Assembly (NCBI GenBank): GCA_949752795.1 | Contig: OX457056.1 | Coordinates: 98,044,942 to 98,108,941, forward strand | Direction: 5' to 3' | Length of the DNA: 64,000 nucleotides | Source of the DNA: Hyperoodon ampullatus | Lineage: Eukaryota; Chordata; Mammalia; Artiodactyla; Ziphiidae | Shown here: positions 35,335 to 47,824 of the stretch, in pieces | How positions within the stretch are numbered: the stretch's first letter is position 1 | Layout: every line of letters begins with the position of its first letter | Made by a program: the position numbers and the translations under genes | The notes under the pieces: generated by a model | What the model was told of the DNA's origin: nothing | The model's database searches: none | Seen by the model: the letters and a program-made list of their open reading frames with translations, nothing else

Positions 35335-35645
35335 TATGATAGGTTAAATTATGGCCCCAAATATGACAAGAGTCTTTCAAAATGTGATTAGATTAAAGAT
35401 CGTTAGAGAGAGAGATTATCATGGATAATCCAGGTGCCCTCAATGTAATAACAAGGGAGATTATAAAAAGATGGCAGGAGGATAAGAGAGTAAGCAGGAA
35501 AGAGAGAGAGGGAAAGAGAGAGAAATTGGAATATGCTATAATGCTGGCTTTGAAGATACAGAATGTGGACAGGAAGTTAAGGAATGCAGGAGCTGGAAAG
35601 GACATGGATACAGATTCTGAGCCTCCAGAAGAAATGCAGACCTTT
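35335..35645 (+). mobile_element. LTR, ERVL-MaLR (MLT1-like), eroded
   Basis: 'tatgataggttaaattatggccccaa', 'gagattatcatggataatccaggtgccctcaatgtaataaca', a GA-rich middle, and 'attctgagcctccagaagaa'. The order matches a family of MaLR solo LTRs (tgata...ggattatccaggtgggccc...gcctccagaa). No internal retroviral genes flank it. It is a non-coding solo LTR. Confidence 0.65.
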
Positions 35646-35664
35646 AATTTTATAACTTCTACAA

Positions 35665-36570
35665 TTTAACAATTTAAAAATTATTTGGCCAAAAAATTAA
35701 ATACTTAGGTGTAAATTTGACAATATACACAAAATTTATATGAAGAAAATGATAAAACACTGATGAATGAAAGAACTAAATAAATGGAGAGAGAGTTCAA
35801 TGTTCGTGAATAGGAAGACTCAATATTTCCAAGATTTAGTTCTTCCTAAATTGACCTATAGATTCAATGCAATCCCAATCAAAATCAAAGGAAGTTATTT
35901 TGTGGATATTTACAAACTGATTCTAAAGATTATGCAGCAAAACAAAAAAAGACCCAGAATAGCTAGCAAAATACTGAAGAAGAATAGAGCTGGAGGATTG
36001 ATGCTATCCAAATTCAAGACTTATTATAAAGTTACAGTAATAAAGATAGTGTAGTATTGTCAAAAGAATAGACAAATAGATCAATGGAATAAAATTGAAA
36101 GCCAAGAAATACACTCACATAAGTATAGTCAATTGATCTTCGACAGAGCAGCAAAGGCAATACAATGGAGAAAAGATACCCTTTTCAACTAATTGTTCTG
36201 ATTCTGCTGGACATACACATGCAAGAAAAAGTGAATCTAGACATAGACCTTACACCCTTCACAAAAATTAACTCAAAATGGATCACAGACCTAAACGTAA
36301 AATGTAAAACTACAAAACTCCTAGAAAACAACATAGAAAACTAACATGACCATAGATATGGTGGTGATACTTTTAAAATACAACACAAAGTCATGATCCA
36401 TGAACGAAATAATTGATAAACTGGACTTTATTAAAATTAAAAGAGCTTCTGCTCTGCAAAAGGGAATGTCAAGAAAATTAGAAGACAAGCCAGGGACTGG
36501 GAGAAATTATTTGCAAAAGACACATCTCATAAAGAACTGCTATTCAAAATGTACAAAGAGCTCTTAAAAT
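35665..36570 (+). mobile_element. L1 (L1MB/MC-like) ORF2 mid-to-3' fragment
   Basis: 'aaaattaaatacttaggtgt', 'agattcaatgcaatcccaat', 'gcaaaatactgaagaagaat', 'agatcaatggaataaaattg', 'cacaaaaattaactcaaaat' and 'ggactttattaaaattaaaa' follow ORF2 downstream of the reverse transcriptase. A 96-codon stretch (35767-36054) is open. There is no 3'UTR, and it is truncated at both ends. Confidence 0.85.
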
Positions 36571-37394
36571 TTACACATATATTATATGACATCTAACATG
36601 CAATTAATACTGTATAATGTATGATATATACAATGTAATCTGGAATATATTGTGAATATATAAATTAATTGAGAAAAATATATATAAAAAACCATGCTTT
36701 GACATATTTAAATATCAAGAATGAGGATAGAGATTGTCTATGTCAACATAACAGCTCTTTATTCCAGAAAATTCTTAACTAAGACGATGATTGCATAAAT
36801 CAATAAATCACTTTTGCTTTAAGAAATTTCTGCAGATGAATTTATCCAAACTCTTCACTCATCTAAACAAATAGCTCACAATAGATTTTCATCTCTGTGA
36901 TGCTGAAATATTTAATTATCAAGATTCATTTCAAGACCTTTTTGTTAAAGAGTCCACCAAAGCTATTTTGTCATAAACACTGACCTATCTCAATTATTTC
37001 AACACCTTAAATGATCCACTCTAACCAACTTGAACTAGATCAAAAAACCTTTACTAATCTCCTTCCACTCAGATATTAGATCGTTTTCTTCTCTATTGCA
37101 TTAGATCCCACACACTTGGATTTACTTGATCATTATATTATTCTAATGATCTTTTATGGGAGTTGAAGATTGGCACTTATATAAACATAAATATCTTAAA
37201 TTTCTCCCAGTATCCTTTAATTTAGCATGTATTGTCAATGTAGATATTGCATCACATTTGTATTCTTTATACTAAGTTGGAATTGATGCCTATTCTTTTT
37301 AACATTTTAATAAGTAATGTTTATATTACGTTTGTCAAAACTAAGTAGGATGTATTTAATAATTTTAGTTTACAGCTTTATTGCAGAACACTAT
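36571..37394. other. Unassigned AT-rich DNA
   Basis: No gene or recognisable repeat. Confidence 0.6.
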
Positions 37395-37741
37395 TTCTTC
37401 CAGTTTTACTGAGAAATAATTGACATATAGCCATGTATATGTTTAAGGTGTATAGAATAATGATTTGATTTACACATATCATGATTATAACAATAGTTTC
37501 ATGAACATCCGTCACCTCATAGAGATACAAAATTAAATAGAAAAACTTGTTTGATGAGAATGCAAGATTTACTCTCTTAACAAGTTTCATATATAATGTA
37601 CAACAGTGTTAATTATATTTATCATATTTATATTACATCTTTAGTACTTATTTATCTTATAACTGGAAGCTGGTACATTTTGACTGTCTTCATTCAATTC
37701 CCCTCCCCCTGTCTCTGGTAGCCACAAATCTGATCTTTTTG
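37395..37741 (-). mobile_element. L1 (L1MA/MB-like) 3'UTR, antisense
   Basis: 'cttccagttttactgagaaataattgacata', 'gtttaaggtgtatagaataatgatttgat', 'tttactctcttaacaagttt', 'cttatttatcttataactgg' and 'ctctggtagccac' follow the reverse complement of an L1MA/MB 3'UTR. It is cut off by a second L1 3' end at about 37742. Confidence 0.8.
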
Positions 37742-38210
37742 TTTCAGTTTGTTTGATTTTGAAGTATAATTGTATTACAGCACTATGATGGTTCCTATTA
37801 CACAACATAATGATTCAATATTCCTATACAATTCAGAATGATCATAGGTCTAGTTATAGCACCATACAAAGATATTATATAGTTATTGACTATATTTCCC
37901 ACACTGTACATTTCATACCCATGACCCATCTGTTTTGCAACTGGAAGTTTGAATGTCTTAATTTCCCTTACTTCTTTTTTCATTTCACCACCCTCCCCCC
38001 TGACACCACCTGTTTGTTGTCCATATCTATAACTTTGTTTCTGTCTTGGCTAGTTTGTTCATTTGTTTTGTATTAGATTCCACATATAAGTGATATATTT
38101 GTCTTTTTTCTTTCTGACTTATTTTACTTAGCATTATACAGTCTAGGTCCATCCATGTTGTTGCAAATGGCAAGATTTCACCCTTTCTTATGGCTGAGTG
38201 GTATTCCATT

Positions 38211-38248
38211 GTGTGTGTGTGTGTATGTGTGTGTGTGAGAGAGAGAGT
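38211..38248. repeat. (TG)n(GA)n microsatellite in L1 ORF2
   Basis: Follows 'ggctgagtggtattccatt', the reverse complement of 'aatggaatattactcagcc'. Same L1 site as the runs near 8599, 43457 and 54187. Confidence 0.95.
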
Positions 38249-38818
38249 CTGTGTATGCTATATCTTTATCCATTCATCTATTGATGGGCATTAGCTTACT
38301 TCTATATCTTGGCTATTGTATATAATGCTGCAATGAAAATAGGGTACACGTATCTTCTCTAATTAGTGCTTTTGTTTTCTTTGGATAGATAACCAGGAGT
38401 GGAATTGCTGGATCATACGGTAGTTCTGTTCTTAATTTTTTGAGAAAACTCCATACTATTTTCCAGTGGATACATCAATTTACATTCCCACTATAAGTGC
38501 AAGAGTGTTTCCTTTTCTCCACATCCTCTCCAACAGTTGTTATTTGTTGTCTTTTTGATAACATTCTTGCAGGTGTGAGGTGATATATCATAGTGATTTT
38601 GATTTGCATTTCCCTAATGACTGTTTATTGTTTATTATTGTTGTTGAATTGTATAGTGATTTGTAGATTTATCAGTCGTATCATTTGCAAATATTTGTTT
38701 CCCATTCAGTAGGTGGATGTTTCCTTTTGTTGATAGTTTCCTTCACTATGTAAAAGCTGTTTAGTTTGAGGTAGTCCCATTTGTTTATTTTTGCTTTTGT
38801 TTCCCTTGTCCAAGGAGA

Positions 38819-38865
38819 CATATCTATCTATCTATCTATCTATATATATATATATATATATATAT
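38819..38865. repeat. (ATCT)n(TA)n microsatellite
   Basis: About five ATCT units followed by an AT run, within the antisense L1. Confidence 0.96.
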
Positions 38866-40210
38866 CACTAAAACTGATGTCAAACAGATTATTGCCTACG
38901 TTTTCTTCTAGAAGCTATATGATACAAATGTTACATTTAAATGTTTAATTCATTTTGAATTTATTTTGGTGCATGGTGTGAGAGTAGTCCAGTTTTCCCA
39001 ACACCATATTTTGAAGAGGCTCTCTTTTCCCCCATTGTATATTTGTGCTTCCTTTCTCATAGATAAATTGCCCATATAGGTGTGGGTTCATTCCTGGGTT
39101 CTCTATTCTGTTCCTCTGACCTATGTGTATTTGTGCCATTACCATACTGTTTTGATGACTGTAGCTCTCTAGAATAGTTTTAAACCAGGGAGCATGATCT
39201 CTACAGCTTTGTTCTTTCCAAAGATTGCTTTGGCTCTTAAGGGTCTTCTGTGTACCTATACAAATTTTAGAATTATTTGTTCTAGTTTTGTGAAAAATGT
39301 CACTGGTATTTTGATAGTGGTTGCATTGAATCTGTAGATTGCCTTGGGTAGTATGGTCATTTTAACAATATTAATTTTTTTGCAATTTTTTCCTTGTTAA
39401 ATGACTTATAGTCTCATAGCTTTGTAGTTAGAAAAGATGATATGATTTCAATTTTCCTAAATTTACTGACATGTTTTTTGTGGCCTAACATGTGATCTCT
39501 CATGGAGAATGTTGCACGTGCACTTGGAAAGAATGTGTATTATGATGATTTTGGATGGAATGTTCTATATATATCTATTACATTTATTTGGTCTAATGTG
39601 TCATTTTAGGCAAGCCTTTCTTACTGATTTTGTCTGGATGTTCTATACACTGATGTAAGTGGGGTGTTAAAGTCCCATAATACATTGTGATACTGTCATT
39701 TTTTTGCTCTATATCTGTTAATATTTGCTTTATGTATTTAGGTGTTCCTATGTGGGGTATATATATATTTACAGTTGTTACATCTTCTTGGAGAAACTCC
39801 TTGATATTTATGTAATGTATTTCTTTGTCTCATGTGAGAGTCTTTGTTTCAAAGTCTATTTTGTTAGACATAAGTACTCCTGCCCATCTCTCATTTCAAT
39901 TTGCATGGGATAACTTTTTCAATCCCTTCAGTTTCAGTCTATGTGTGTCTTTAGATCTGGAGTGAGTCTCTTGTAGGCTGTATATATGTACACCTTGTTT
40001 TTGTATCCAATCACTCTATATCTTTTGATTGGAGCATTTAGTTCATTTACATTTAAAGTAATTAATTATTGATTGGTATTACTTAGGGCCATTTTGTTAA
40101 TTGTTTTTTAGTTTATTTTGGTTCCCATTATTTTTCTCTTCCTTTCTGATTTGATGACTATCTTTGGTGTTATGTGTGGATTCCTTTCATTTTGTGTGTG
40201 TGAAATATAC

Positions 40211-40230
40211 GTATACATATATATGTATAC
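40211..40230. repeat. Perfect 20-bp AT-rich palindrome
   Basis: gtatacatatatatgtatac reads the same on both strands. It lies in antisense L1 sequence after a short GT run and is probably a by-product of microsatellite drift. Confidence 0.85.
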
Positions 40231-40545
40231 AAGGTGTTTACACTTTTTGACATCATATTTACATCTCTTTGTTTCATGTTTCCCTTAACTACTTATTGTA
40301 GATATAGATGTACTTCTATTGCCTTTTAATATTCTTATTAGCTTTCAAATGTTGACTTATTATCATTACTGTATATTTGTCTCTACGAATAAGATTTTTC
40401 CATTCATAAGTTTCATGTTTGTAGTTATGGCCTTTTCTTTTTGCTTAGAGAAGTCCCTTTAACATTTCTTATAAAGCTGATCTGGTGGCACTAAACTCTT
40501 TTAGCTTTTTTTGTACCCTAAATGTTTTATTTGGAGAAAGGTGTT

Positions 40546-41285
40546 AACAAATAGCACCTGGTTACCAATCTTATTTTGCCATTTAGAAACAAAACAGGAG
40601 AATGATCAAAATTACATCTGAATTTTAAAATCACAAATTTCGAAGATTTCAAACTTTAGATGAGACAGAAGTAAATAAAATATATCATCTTTAAAACTTG
40701 TTGGCAAACCATTCTTTTTAAATATCTCATTTAAATTTGATTAAAATGTATTTATTATTAACTGGGGAAAAGCCAAACATTAGAAACATTCCTAGCTATT
40801 ACGTATGCCTAAGAAATATATATCATGATGCACTTTGTTCAGGGTGACATTATGGTCTTCCTGCTCCTTTTGCACTGTCTAACACATATGGTAGGTAAAT
40901 ATCTGTCAAGAAAATAAATTATTGAAATCTTCCATGATGTTTGTCCCATGATGTTTTTACACATGTTGTTCCCATTTAGTCTTCTTTCTTTGTAAGAAAA
41001 ATTAGTATTACCATTTCGGGGCATTAGTAACTTGCATGTAATATGTTTATGAGTCAGTGTTCCCTGATAGACAGTAGCCTGAAGTCAGCCCTGGGCATTC
41101 CATTCTCTGTGGTATCCATATACTTCACATACTGTGACATAAAATTCAGAAGCTCACTATATATTTGCTAAATGAATTAATGAATATCTTCATATCCAGG
41201 GAAGATGGGAATTATTGAATTAATGAGGTTATTTGAGGTTTCAACAGAGAATATGGGGGTATTTGGGAACTAAGAGAAAAAGAGT
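40546..41285. other. Unassigned DNA
   Basis: No gene or recognisable repeat. Confidence 0.6.
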
Positions 41286-41300
41286 TAGACATTTGTATTT

Positions 41301-41502
41301 ATTTTTTTTGGCGGTATGCGGGCCTCTCACTGTTGTGGCCTCTCCCATTGTGAAGCACAAGCTCTGGACATGCAGGCTCAGTGGCCATGGCTCATGGGCC
41401 CAGCTGCTCCGTAGCATGTGGGATCTTCCCGGACCAGGGCACGAACCCATGTCCCCTGCATTGGCAGGCGAACTCTCAACCACTGTGCCACCAGGGAAGC
41501 CC
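41301..41502 (-). mobile_element. CHR-type SINE
   Basis: Antisense: 'gcggtatgcgggcctctcac', 'attgtgaagcacaagctctgg', 'ctgcattggcaggcgaactc', head 'ccactgtgccaccaggg'. Perfect 15-bp target-site duplication tagacatttgtattt (41286-41300, 41503-41517). Confidence 0.96.
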
Positions 41503-41517
41503 TAGACATTTGTATTT

Positions 41518-41761
41518 TTAATAGCATTTTTTTCTAACTTTTGTCTGTTCTTATACTCTCTCTGTTCTATTTTTTTTCTAAACTGTTAAAATCCTTTTGA
41601 AAATGGAAATATCTATCTTTTCTCCTTTCTCCTATTTAGCACCTTCCAATTCCAAAGGCTTCAATTTTAATGTTCAAGTCCCTTTTTTTTTTTTTTTTTA
41701 CACTTTCTAGTCTTTATTACTACTGTAGTTCAGATATGTATGGGTGATACTACTATGTATT
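41518..41761. other. Unassigned DNA with an 18-base poly-T run
   Basis: A T run at 41682-41699 could be the tail of a minus-strand retroposed fragment, but nothing recognisable follows it. Confidence 0.45.
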
Positions 41762-41998
41762 TTTATTTTTTTAACATCTTTATTGGAGTATAATTGCTTT
41801 ACTATGGTGTGTTAGTTTCTGCTTTATAACAAAGTGAATCAGCTATGCATATACATATATACCCATGTCTCCTCCCTCTTGCATCTCCCTCCCACCCTCC
41901 TTATCTCACACCTCTAGGTGGTCACAAAGCACCAAGTTGATCTCCCTGTGCTATGTGGCTGCTTCCCACTAGCTATCTATTTTACATTTGGTAGTATA
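41762..41998 (-). mobile_element. L1 3'UTR, antisense, comparatively well preserved
   Basis: 'ttaacatctttattggagta', 'ttagtttctgctttataaca', 'aagtgaatcagctatgcata', 'tctccctcccaccctcctta', 'aaagcaccaagttgatctcc' and 'tttacatttggtagta'. About 240 bp, a severely 5'-truncated copy of a later L1 than the L1M pieces nearby. Confidence 0.9.
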
Positions 41999-42342
41999 AC
42001 CTTCTTCTTTTAAATAACATGAAATTGTCAATAAATTTTTATCACTTTCTATAATATATAAAATATATGTAATATTTAACATTATATACAATATGCAATA
42101 TACAAAGAACATAAATTTTATATATATAAAAGAAGAGTTAGAGAGAGAAACAGAAATTTCTACTATAGAAAGACTATATTACTTACTATTTTCACATCTA
42201 GACTCAGGATTTTACAAGGGTTTAATGTTGCCAGTTGTATCACAAGTCCAAATTCCTCCCCTTAGCTTTTAAATTATTCTGTAATATGAATTTTTATGTA
42301 TTTGTATTGTGCTAACTTTATAAACTAGAAACCTGTGTCCAA
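41999..42342. other. Unassigned AT-rich DNA
   Basis: No gene or recognisable repeat. Confidence 0.6.
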
Positions 42343-42605
42343 AACTCATGGTAGTTCCATATATTGAAGAATCATTTCATCCCTAGGATAAATCCCACTT
42401 GATCATGGTGTCTGATCCTTTTAATGTGTTGTTGGATTCTTTTTGCTAGTATTTTGTTGAGGATTTTTGCATCTATGTTCATCAGTGATATTAGCCTGTA
42501 ATTTTCTTTTCTGTGGTATCTTTGTCTGGTTTTGGTATCAGGGTGACAAAGGTCACAGGAATATGGAGAAACTACAGTCTCTTCAATAAGTGTTGCTGGG
42601 AAAAC

Positions 42606-42917
42606 TGGACAGCTACATGTAAAAGAATGAAATTAGAACACTCCATAACACCATACACAAAAATAAACTCAAAATGGATTAAAGACCTAAATGTAAGCCT
42701 GGATACTATAAAACTCTTAGAGGAAAACATAGGCAAAATACTCTCTGACATAAATTGCAGCAATATCTTTTCTGATACACCACCTAGAGTAACAATAATA
42801 AAAACAAAAATAAACCAGTGGGACCTAATTAAACTTAAAAGCTTTTATACTGCAAAGGAAACCATAAACAAAACAAAAAGACAACCCTCAGAATGGGAAA
42901 AAGTTATTTGCAAATGA
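42606..42917 (+). pseudogene. L1 ORF2 C-terminal remnant
   Basis: An open frame of about 100 codons carries [36 protein letters not shown] and [16 protein letters not shown], the usual L1 ORF2 C-terminal text. It is then lost to a frameshift. No catalytic domain is included. Confidence 0.82.
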
Positions 42918-43453
42918 AGTGACTCACAAGTGATTAATCTCCAAAATATACAAACAGCTCATTCAGCTCAATAACAAAAAAACAAACAATCCAATTAAAA
43001 AATGGGCAGAAGATCTAAATAGACGTTTCTCCAAAGAAGACATACAGATTTCCAACAGGCACATGAGAAGATGCTCAACATCACTAATTATTAGAGAAAT
43101 GCAAATCTAAACTACGATAAGGCAATACCTCACACCAGTCAGAATGGCCATCATCAAAAAATCCACAAACAATAAATGCTGGAGAGGGTGTGGAGTAAAG
43201 GGTACCCTCTTACAATGTTGATGAGAATGTAAAATGGTACAGCCACTATGGAGAACAGTATGTTGATTCCTTCAAAAACTAAAAATAGAGCCACCATGTG
43301 ATCCAGCATGTCTACTCTTGGGCATATACTTGGAGAAAACCATAATTTGAAAAGATACATGCACCCCAGTGTTTACTGCAGCACTATTTACAATAGCCAG
43401 GACTTGGAAGCAACCTAAATGTCCATTGAGGGAGGAATGGATAAAAAAGATGT

Positions 43454-43456
<3 letters not shown>

Positions 43457-43505
<49 letters not shown>

Positions 43506-43518
43506 CATACATATATAC
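43457..43518. repeat. (TA)n microsatellite in L1 ORF2
   Basis: About 25 TA units between 'aaaaaagatgtgag' and 'acaaaggaatattacttagcc', at the L1 position that elsewhere reads 'gtggtacatatatacaatgg'. Confidence 0.97.
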
Positions 43519-44043
43519 ACAAAGGAATATTACTTAGCCATAAAAAAGAATGAAATAATGTCATTTGCAGCAACATGGACGGACCTAGAGATTGCCATAC
43601 TGAGTGAAGTAAGTCAGACAGAGAACAAATGATATCTCTTATATTTGGAATCTAAAAAAATGGCACAAATTAACATCTACAAAACAGAAATAGAGTCACA
43701 GTTGTAGAAAACAATCTTATGGTTACCAGGGGGGATAGTGGGGTGAGGGATAAATTGGGAGATTGAGATTGACATATATAATATATAACATATACACTAT
43801 TATATATAAAATAGATAAATAATAAGGACCTAATGTATAGCACAGGGAACTTTACTTAATACTCTAATGACCTATATGTGAAAATAATTTTTTAAAATGT
43901 TGATATATGTATATGTATAACTGATTCACATTGCTGTACAACAGAAAGTAATACAACATTGTAAATCAACTATACTCCAATAAGAAATTAAAAAAAAAAT
44001 AAAGTTATAACTTGAGTTAGCAAAAAAAAATTCTTGGTAGCTC

Positions 44044-46237
44044 TAGTTTAGCTGTGGCCACAGGAGATATTTTGTGGGTAATTTGGAAGATTGAAATAAA
44101 GCTGCAAACTTAGATGCATATTATTACTTATTTACTGCCATCTTGGTTGGTATGGACAGCAGTTGGGACCACAACTCTTTCCATTCCCCAGGATTTTCTT
44201 TCAGCTTCTTTAACAACTAGACCATGTGAATATTTAACTCCATAACAAAGGGTGCTGGCTTCTCCAACACAACCACTTGTCATACAAGTTGGAGGCTTGG
44301 AGACATTGAAAGATCATCCTCTTGGGTTCAGAGTCAGCCTTGCAGTATCTGGAGTATCCTCACTTTCTCTAGTTCCTCTGTATCTTCCCTTCACAAATGT
44401 CTGCTCTGAGGACTAGTACCAGACAGAAACAACAGCTTCACAGAGACTGTTTGACTAGTTGTTCTGTTTCTCTGATTGAAACCTAAAAGATACACCGAGT
44501 TATTGTACATCATCCCTTTAGATAAAATGTCTGCTCCAGTGATAAAGTTATAAAGGATATTCTACTTTCATTACATTAAGGATATTCAACATTCATTACA
44601 TTAAGTTTGCCCTTACAGCACTCAGAGGCTGGACTGTTTACAGGGAATCAACCCATTCCCTTTCATGTGAAGGAATCAACTTTGTCTTTCAAAGAGCAAT
44701 TTAACCCTCCTCCTTGAAACTGTATTATAACAGCAATTGTTTTATTTTTCTATATAATAAAACTGATATTCAGTTTTAACTATTCAAGATGATTTAAACA
44801 AATTTATATAGTTCATCTTGTTTTCCAAATGTGGTTGAAAGATGGGGAAAAAAACTTTTATAATTATTTTATTCCTGCAACCCTGCTAGACACATAGTAT
44901 GTAAGTCAAACTCTTTTGAGGATCAACGTTTAAGACACGCATTTCTTGGAACTTAAGAAAAAAATTCCATTTCCTATTCCAAAAAAATCTATAAAAACAA
45001 CATGGAATTATTTATATAGGAAAGGCCACACATCAGAATCTGGGAGGGGAAATAGTGAAGGATGATCTTGATATTATGGAGAAAAAACAACATTTGAAGA
45101 AAAACACAGATTTCTGGCAATTCCTTTGAAAAAATTTTCAAATTTTACTATATAAAATATGTAGAGCTGTTATTATTTAACAACTAATTTTAAACTCAAA
45201 AGAATTTGAGTTTGCCTCTATTCTGTTTGCCACTATACATATTATTTTCTACAGGCAAATAACTGTGGCAAGGTAGACATCCATATCTAACATAAAATAG
45301 AAATCAATTTTATATTTTCTTTAAAGATATGCATTCATAAACAAATTCTAAAAGTTAACGAAGAAAAATTTAGTACTCTCTAATAGTAGATTTCATATTA
45401 ATTCAACCAGGTCTTATTTCTTCAAAAGATTTATACAAATTTCTACATTCTGGTCGAATCATGCATTGAGAGCCTGAGAATAAGAAACATTCTCAGACAG
45501 TCTTATGTATACAATGCATCACACAGTTCTCTGAAAATATCTGATATATTTATTTATTCATTTATAATTAATTTATGAAAAGTAACACAAAATAATGGCT
45601 ATGCCTTGAGAGTAAAGGAAAAGGAAGACACAGAATTCAGTACAAAAAAATAAGAATTTAAAAATAGAAATTTAGAGATTATATGTGAGCTGAAACATAA
45701 AAATAAATGTAATGTCACTGACACTTAACTATTATGCCTGAAATATCTTAACTACTCATATATTTTTCATTTTAGGTGTTGAATTCAGATTTATGTTATT
45801 GGATTGATTGTTAAATGGAACCAACATTGTCTTTCAAATCATACAGCTGGCAGAAATTCAAACCAGTAATTTATACATTAGTTAATGTCTTCATTTTAAT
45901 GTATCCTTCAAACTCACTTCCCTAGACCAGAGTTAGAAATTAAATAGTTTTGTCCATAAATTCAAATTGATGACAGCATTAAACTTAAAACAAATTAACA
46001 AATGATTGACAGGTTAGTTTCTTATTTTAAGTCAACTTAAGGTAAATACCTAAAAGACTAAATGCCTGAAAGGAGCTATATTAGAAAAATGAAACAAGGG
46101 AAAAAAAAGAACTTTTTAAAATATGGTGTTAAAAGATAAAAATAAACTAAAATGATCATAAGATGTCATCATAACTTCCCTAGTCTATGTCAACCACCTT
46201 CTAATTAATTCTCTTATATCTACTCTTGCCTTTAAAA
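44044..46237. other. Unassigned DNA; possible LTR-like patch
   Basis: No gene seen. The less AT-rich stretch 44130-44520, ending 'ctgtttctctgattgaaacctaaaagatacacc', resembles the end of some ancient ERVL LTRs, but I cannot name it. A 15-base unit 'attcattacattaag' is nearly repeated at 44566-44605. Confidence 0.45.
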
Positions 46238-46750
46238 CAAAAAATCAAGTCATGCACTAATTTTTAATGCAAATGTAATGATGCCACTGTCTTGCTTAAA
46301 ATCATTCAATGGCTTGCCTTTGTTCTTGGGATAAATTCCCAAATACTTAATGTGGGTGGTAAGTCCCTGAATCTCTAGGCCCTCTTATTCCCCATCACTC
46401 TTCCTTCAATTACAATCTGTTCTTATGATTATTAAACTTTTCCCTGCCTTAGAGTCTGTACAAAGGATTTCTGCTGTAGACTATTCTCACCATCTTCTCT
46501 TCCAGCTATGTAGAAAACTTTTTCCTTAGCTCCAGCTTAAACCTCACCTCAGAAGAAGCCTTCTCTACTTCTCAGACTTCATTAGAACCCTGGTTATATG
46601 CCCTCAAGTCATGCTGGTTATTTTTCTTTAAAATAATATTTTCTTTTCCACTATAACCAATATCTATATTAATTTTTACCATTACATTTCTAATGTTTAA
46701 TATAGAGCATGTAACAGAGTATGATCAATAAATATGTACTGAATTCATAA
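46238..46750 (+). repeat. L2 (LINE2) 3' end
   Basis: Blocks in order: 'gtcttgcttaaaatcattcaatggcttgcc', 'gggataaattcccaaatactt', 'ccctgccttagagtctgtaca', 'taaacctcacctcagaagaagccttctct' and the 3' 'gagcatgtaacagagtatgatcaataaatatgtactgaa'. They match the L2 3' region, an ancient CR1-clade LINE. No ORF survives. Confidence 0.85.
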
Positions 46751-47130
46751 ATGATATTAAAAACTATTTGCTATTCATTATAAAATTTGTGTTCTACTTT
46801 AAGTTATGATAAGCATTTCTTTACAAATGGCTAGTAAAATACTCTTTATTTGAAGCCATTATTAATCACAGGTAGATGGCTATATGAAGCTATTTTTTTT
46901 AGAAATGGTCGAAATATATTATAAAGATTACCAACAAACTTATACTTTGAATCAGGGCACAATATATTTCCTCTGTGTCTGACTAGTACTTTGCATTAAT
47001 TATCAGGCAGAATTCTGAAACAACTCACTGTTTACAAACTTCTATTAGCCATTGGCAGCTGATTGATTATCTTCCCAAATCTCCAGTTTTTCTCTGGTAA
47101 TTTCTCAGTGTCCCATCCCAGGTGATGAAC
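46751..47130. other. Unassigned DNA
   Basis: No gene or recognisable repeat. Confidence 0.6.
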
Positions 47131-47213
47131 TCTCTCTCCCTCTCTCTCTTTCTGCTTCTTTCTCTGCCTCTCATCTACCTATCTATCATCTATCTACCTA
47201 TCTATCATCTATA
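47131..47213. repeat. (TC)n and (ATCT)n low-complexity tract
   Basis: CT-rich run followed by interrupted ATCT/ACCT units. Confidence 0.92.
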
Positions 47214-47824
47214 CAAACTGACCAACCATCAGCCAGTAACTAGCAACCTTCATCAGCTAAGCTTTTTAAAATTTATTCTGTCTTGGCCCTTGCTGCATTC
47301 CCTGACAGCCAGCTTCTGAGATCTAGGTCCTTTGGTCTGATGCTTGCACTGGCTCTTGTCATTGTCTAAATCAATGTTCACTTGTACACAGCCTAGCAGA
47401 GGGTGGGGTTCAGACAATTTATAGAAAATCCCCAGATGGTCATTCACAGAGATGACATTCAGAGAAAGAACAGATTGGGTTAGGAATAAGACATAGGGAT
47501 ACAAGGTACAAGGTAAAATTACCAATGAAATGTGGGAGTCCAAACTTAAATATTTATCCTGGGACTGGAGAAGAAAGAGTGACAAAAAGAGAGATGAAAA
47601 TAGGGTAAACATGTTCATTGACAGAGTAAAGATCGGTGAAGGATTTAAGAAGAACCTGCAGTTTATTCACAAGGGCAGTTCAATTGTCAAAATACCATGG
47701 GGGAATATAAGGAAGATAGAGCTGAGAAGAGTAAAATGGTGACTGCATAGATAATGCAAAAATTATAAACATAGAAAATACATTCACGCTTACTAATAAG
47801 ACATGGTAAATGCACATTAAAACA
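47214..47824. other. Unassigned DNA, no gene supported
   Basis: A 121-codon minus-strand ORF (47253-47618) overlaps a 70-codon plus-strand ORF (47530-47742). Neither shows a domain. The last ~50 bases (actaataagacatggtaaat, gcacattaaaacaaa) faintly resemble L1 ORF2 before the L1 5' end. Confidence 0.5.

Larger units (their letters stand above)
37742..40545 (-). mobile_element. Antisense L1 (L1MA-like), 3'UTR to ORF2 5' part, large internal deletion
   Basis: 3'UTR text (37742-38000), then the ORF2 end ('ggtccatccatgttgttgca', 'atggctgagtggtattccat', 'ggaattgctggatcatacgg'), the mid region to 'ttgccttgggtagtatggtc' (39350), a jump at about 39385, then upstream ORF2 text ('gcctaacatgtgatctctca', 'gtctattttgttagacata', 'agtgagtctcttgtaggctg') to about 40545. 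Full of stops. Contains microsatellites at 38211 and 38819. Confidence 0.85.
42345..44030 (+). mobile_element. 5'-inverted L1 with possible short 3' transduction
   Basis: 42358-42549 is L1 ORF2 reverse-transcriptase sequence in antisense ('cacttgatcatggtgtctga', 'ttgttgaggatttttgcatc', 'tctggttttggtatcaggg'). At about 42560 it switches to sense ORF2 further downstream ('cagctacatgtaaaagaatg') and runs to the 3' end ('caactatactccaataagaa'). One A run (43990-43999) is followed by 21-22 bases of non-L1 sequence and a second A run (44022-44030). Flanks aactcatggtagttc (42343-42357) and aattcttggtagctc (44029-44043) match at 12 of 15, a probable aged target-site duplication enclosing both parts. 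Confidence 0.8.

Noticed and set aside
35335..35645. LTR as part of a provirus
   Set aside because: No gag, pol or env remnants flank it. The sequence on its right is L1 ORF2, so it is at most a solo LTR.
47253..47618. 121-codon minus-strand ORF as a gene
   Set aside because: No domain, no splice or promoter context, leucine/serine-rich chance composition, and a conflicting plus-strand ORF overlaps it.
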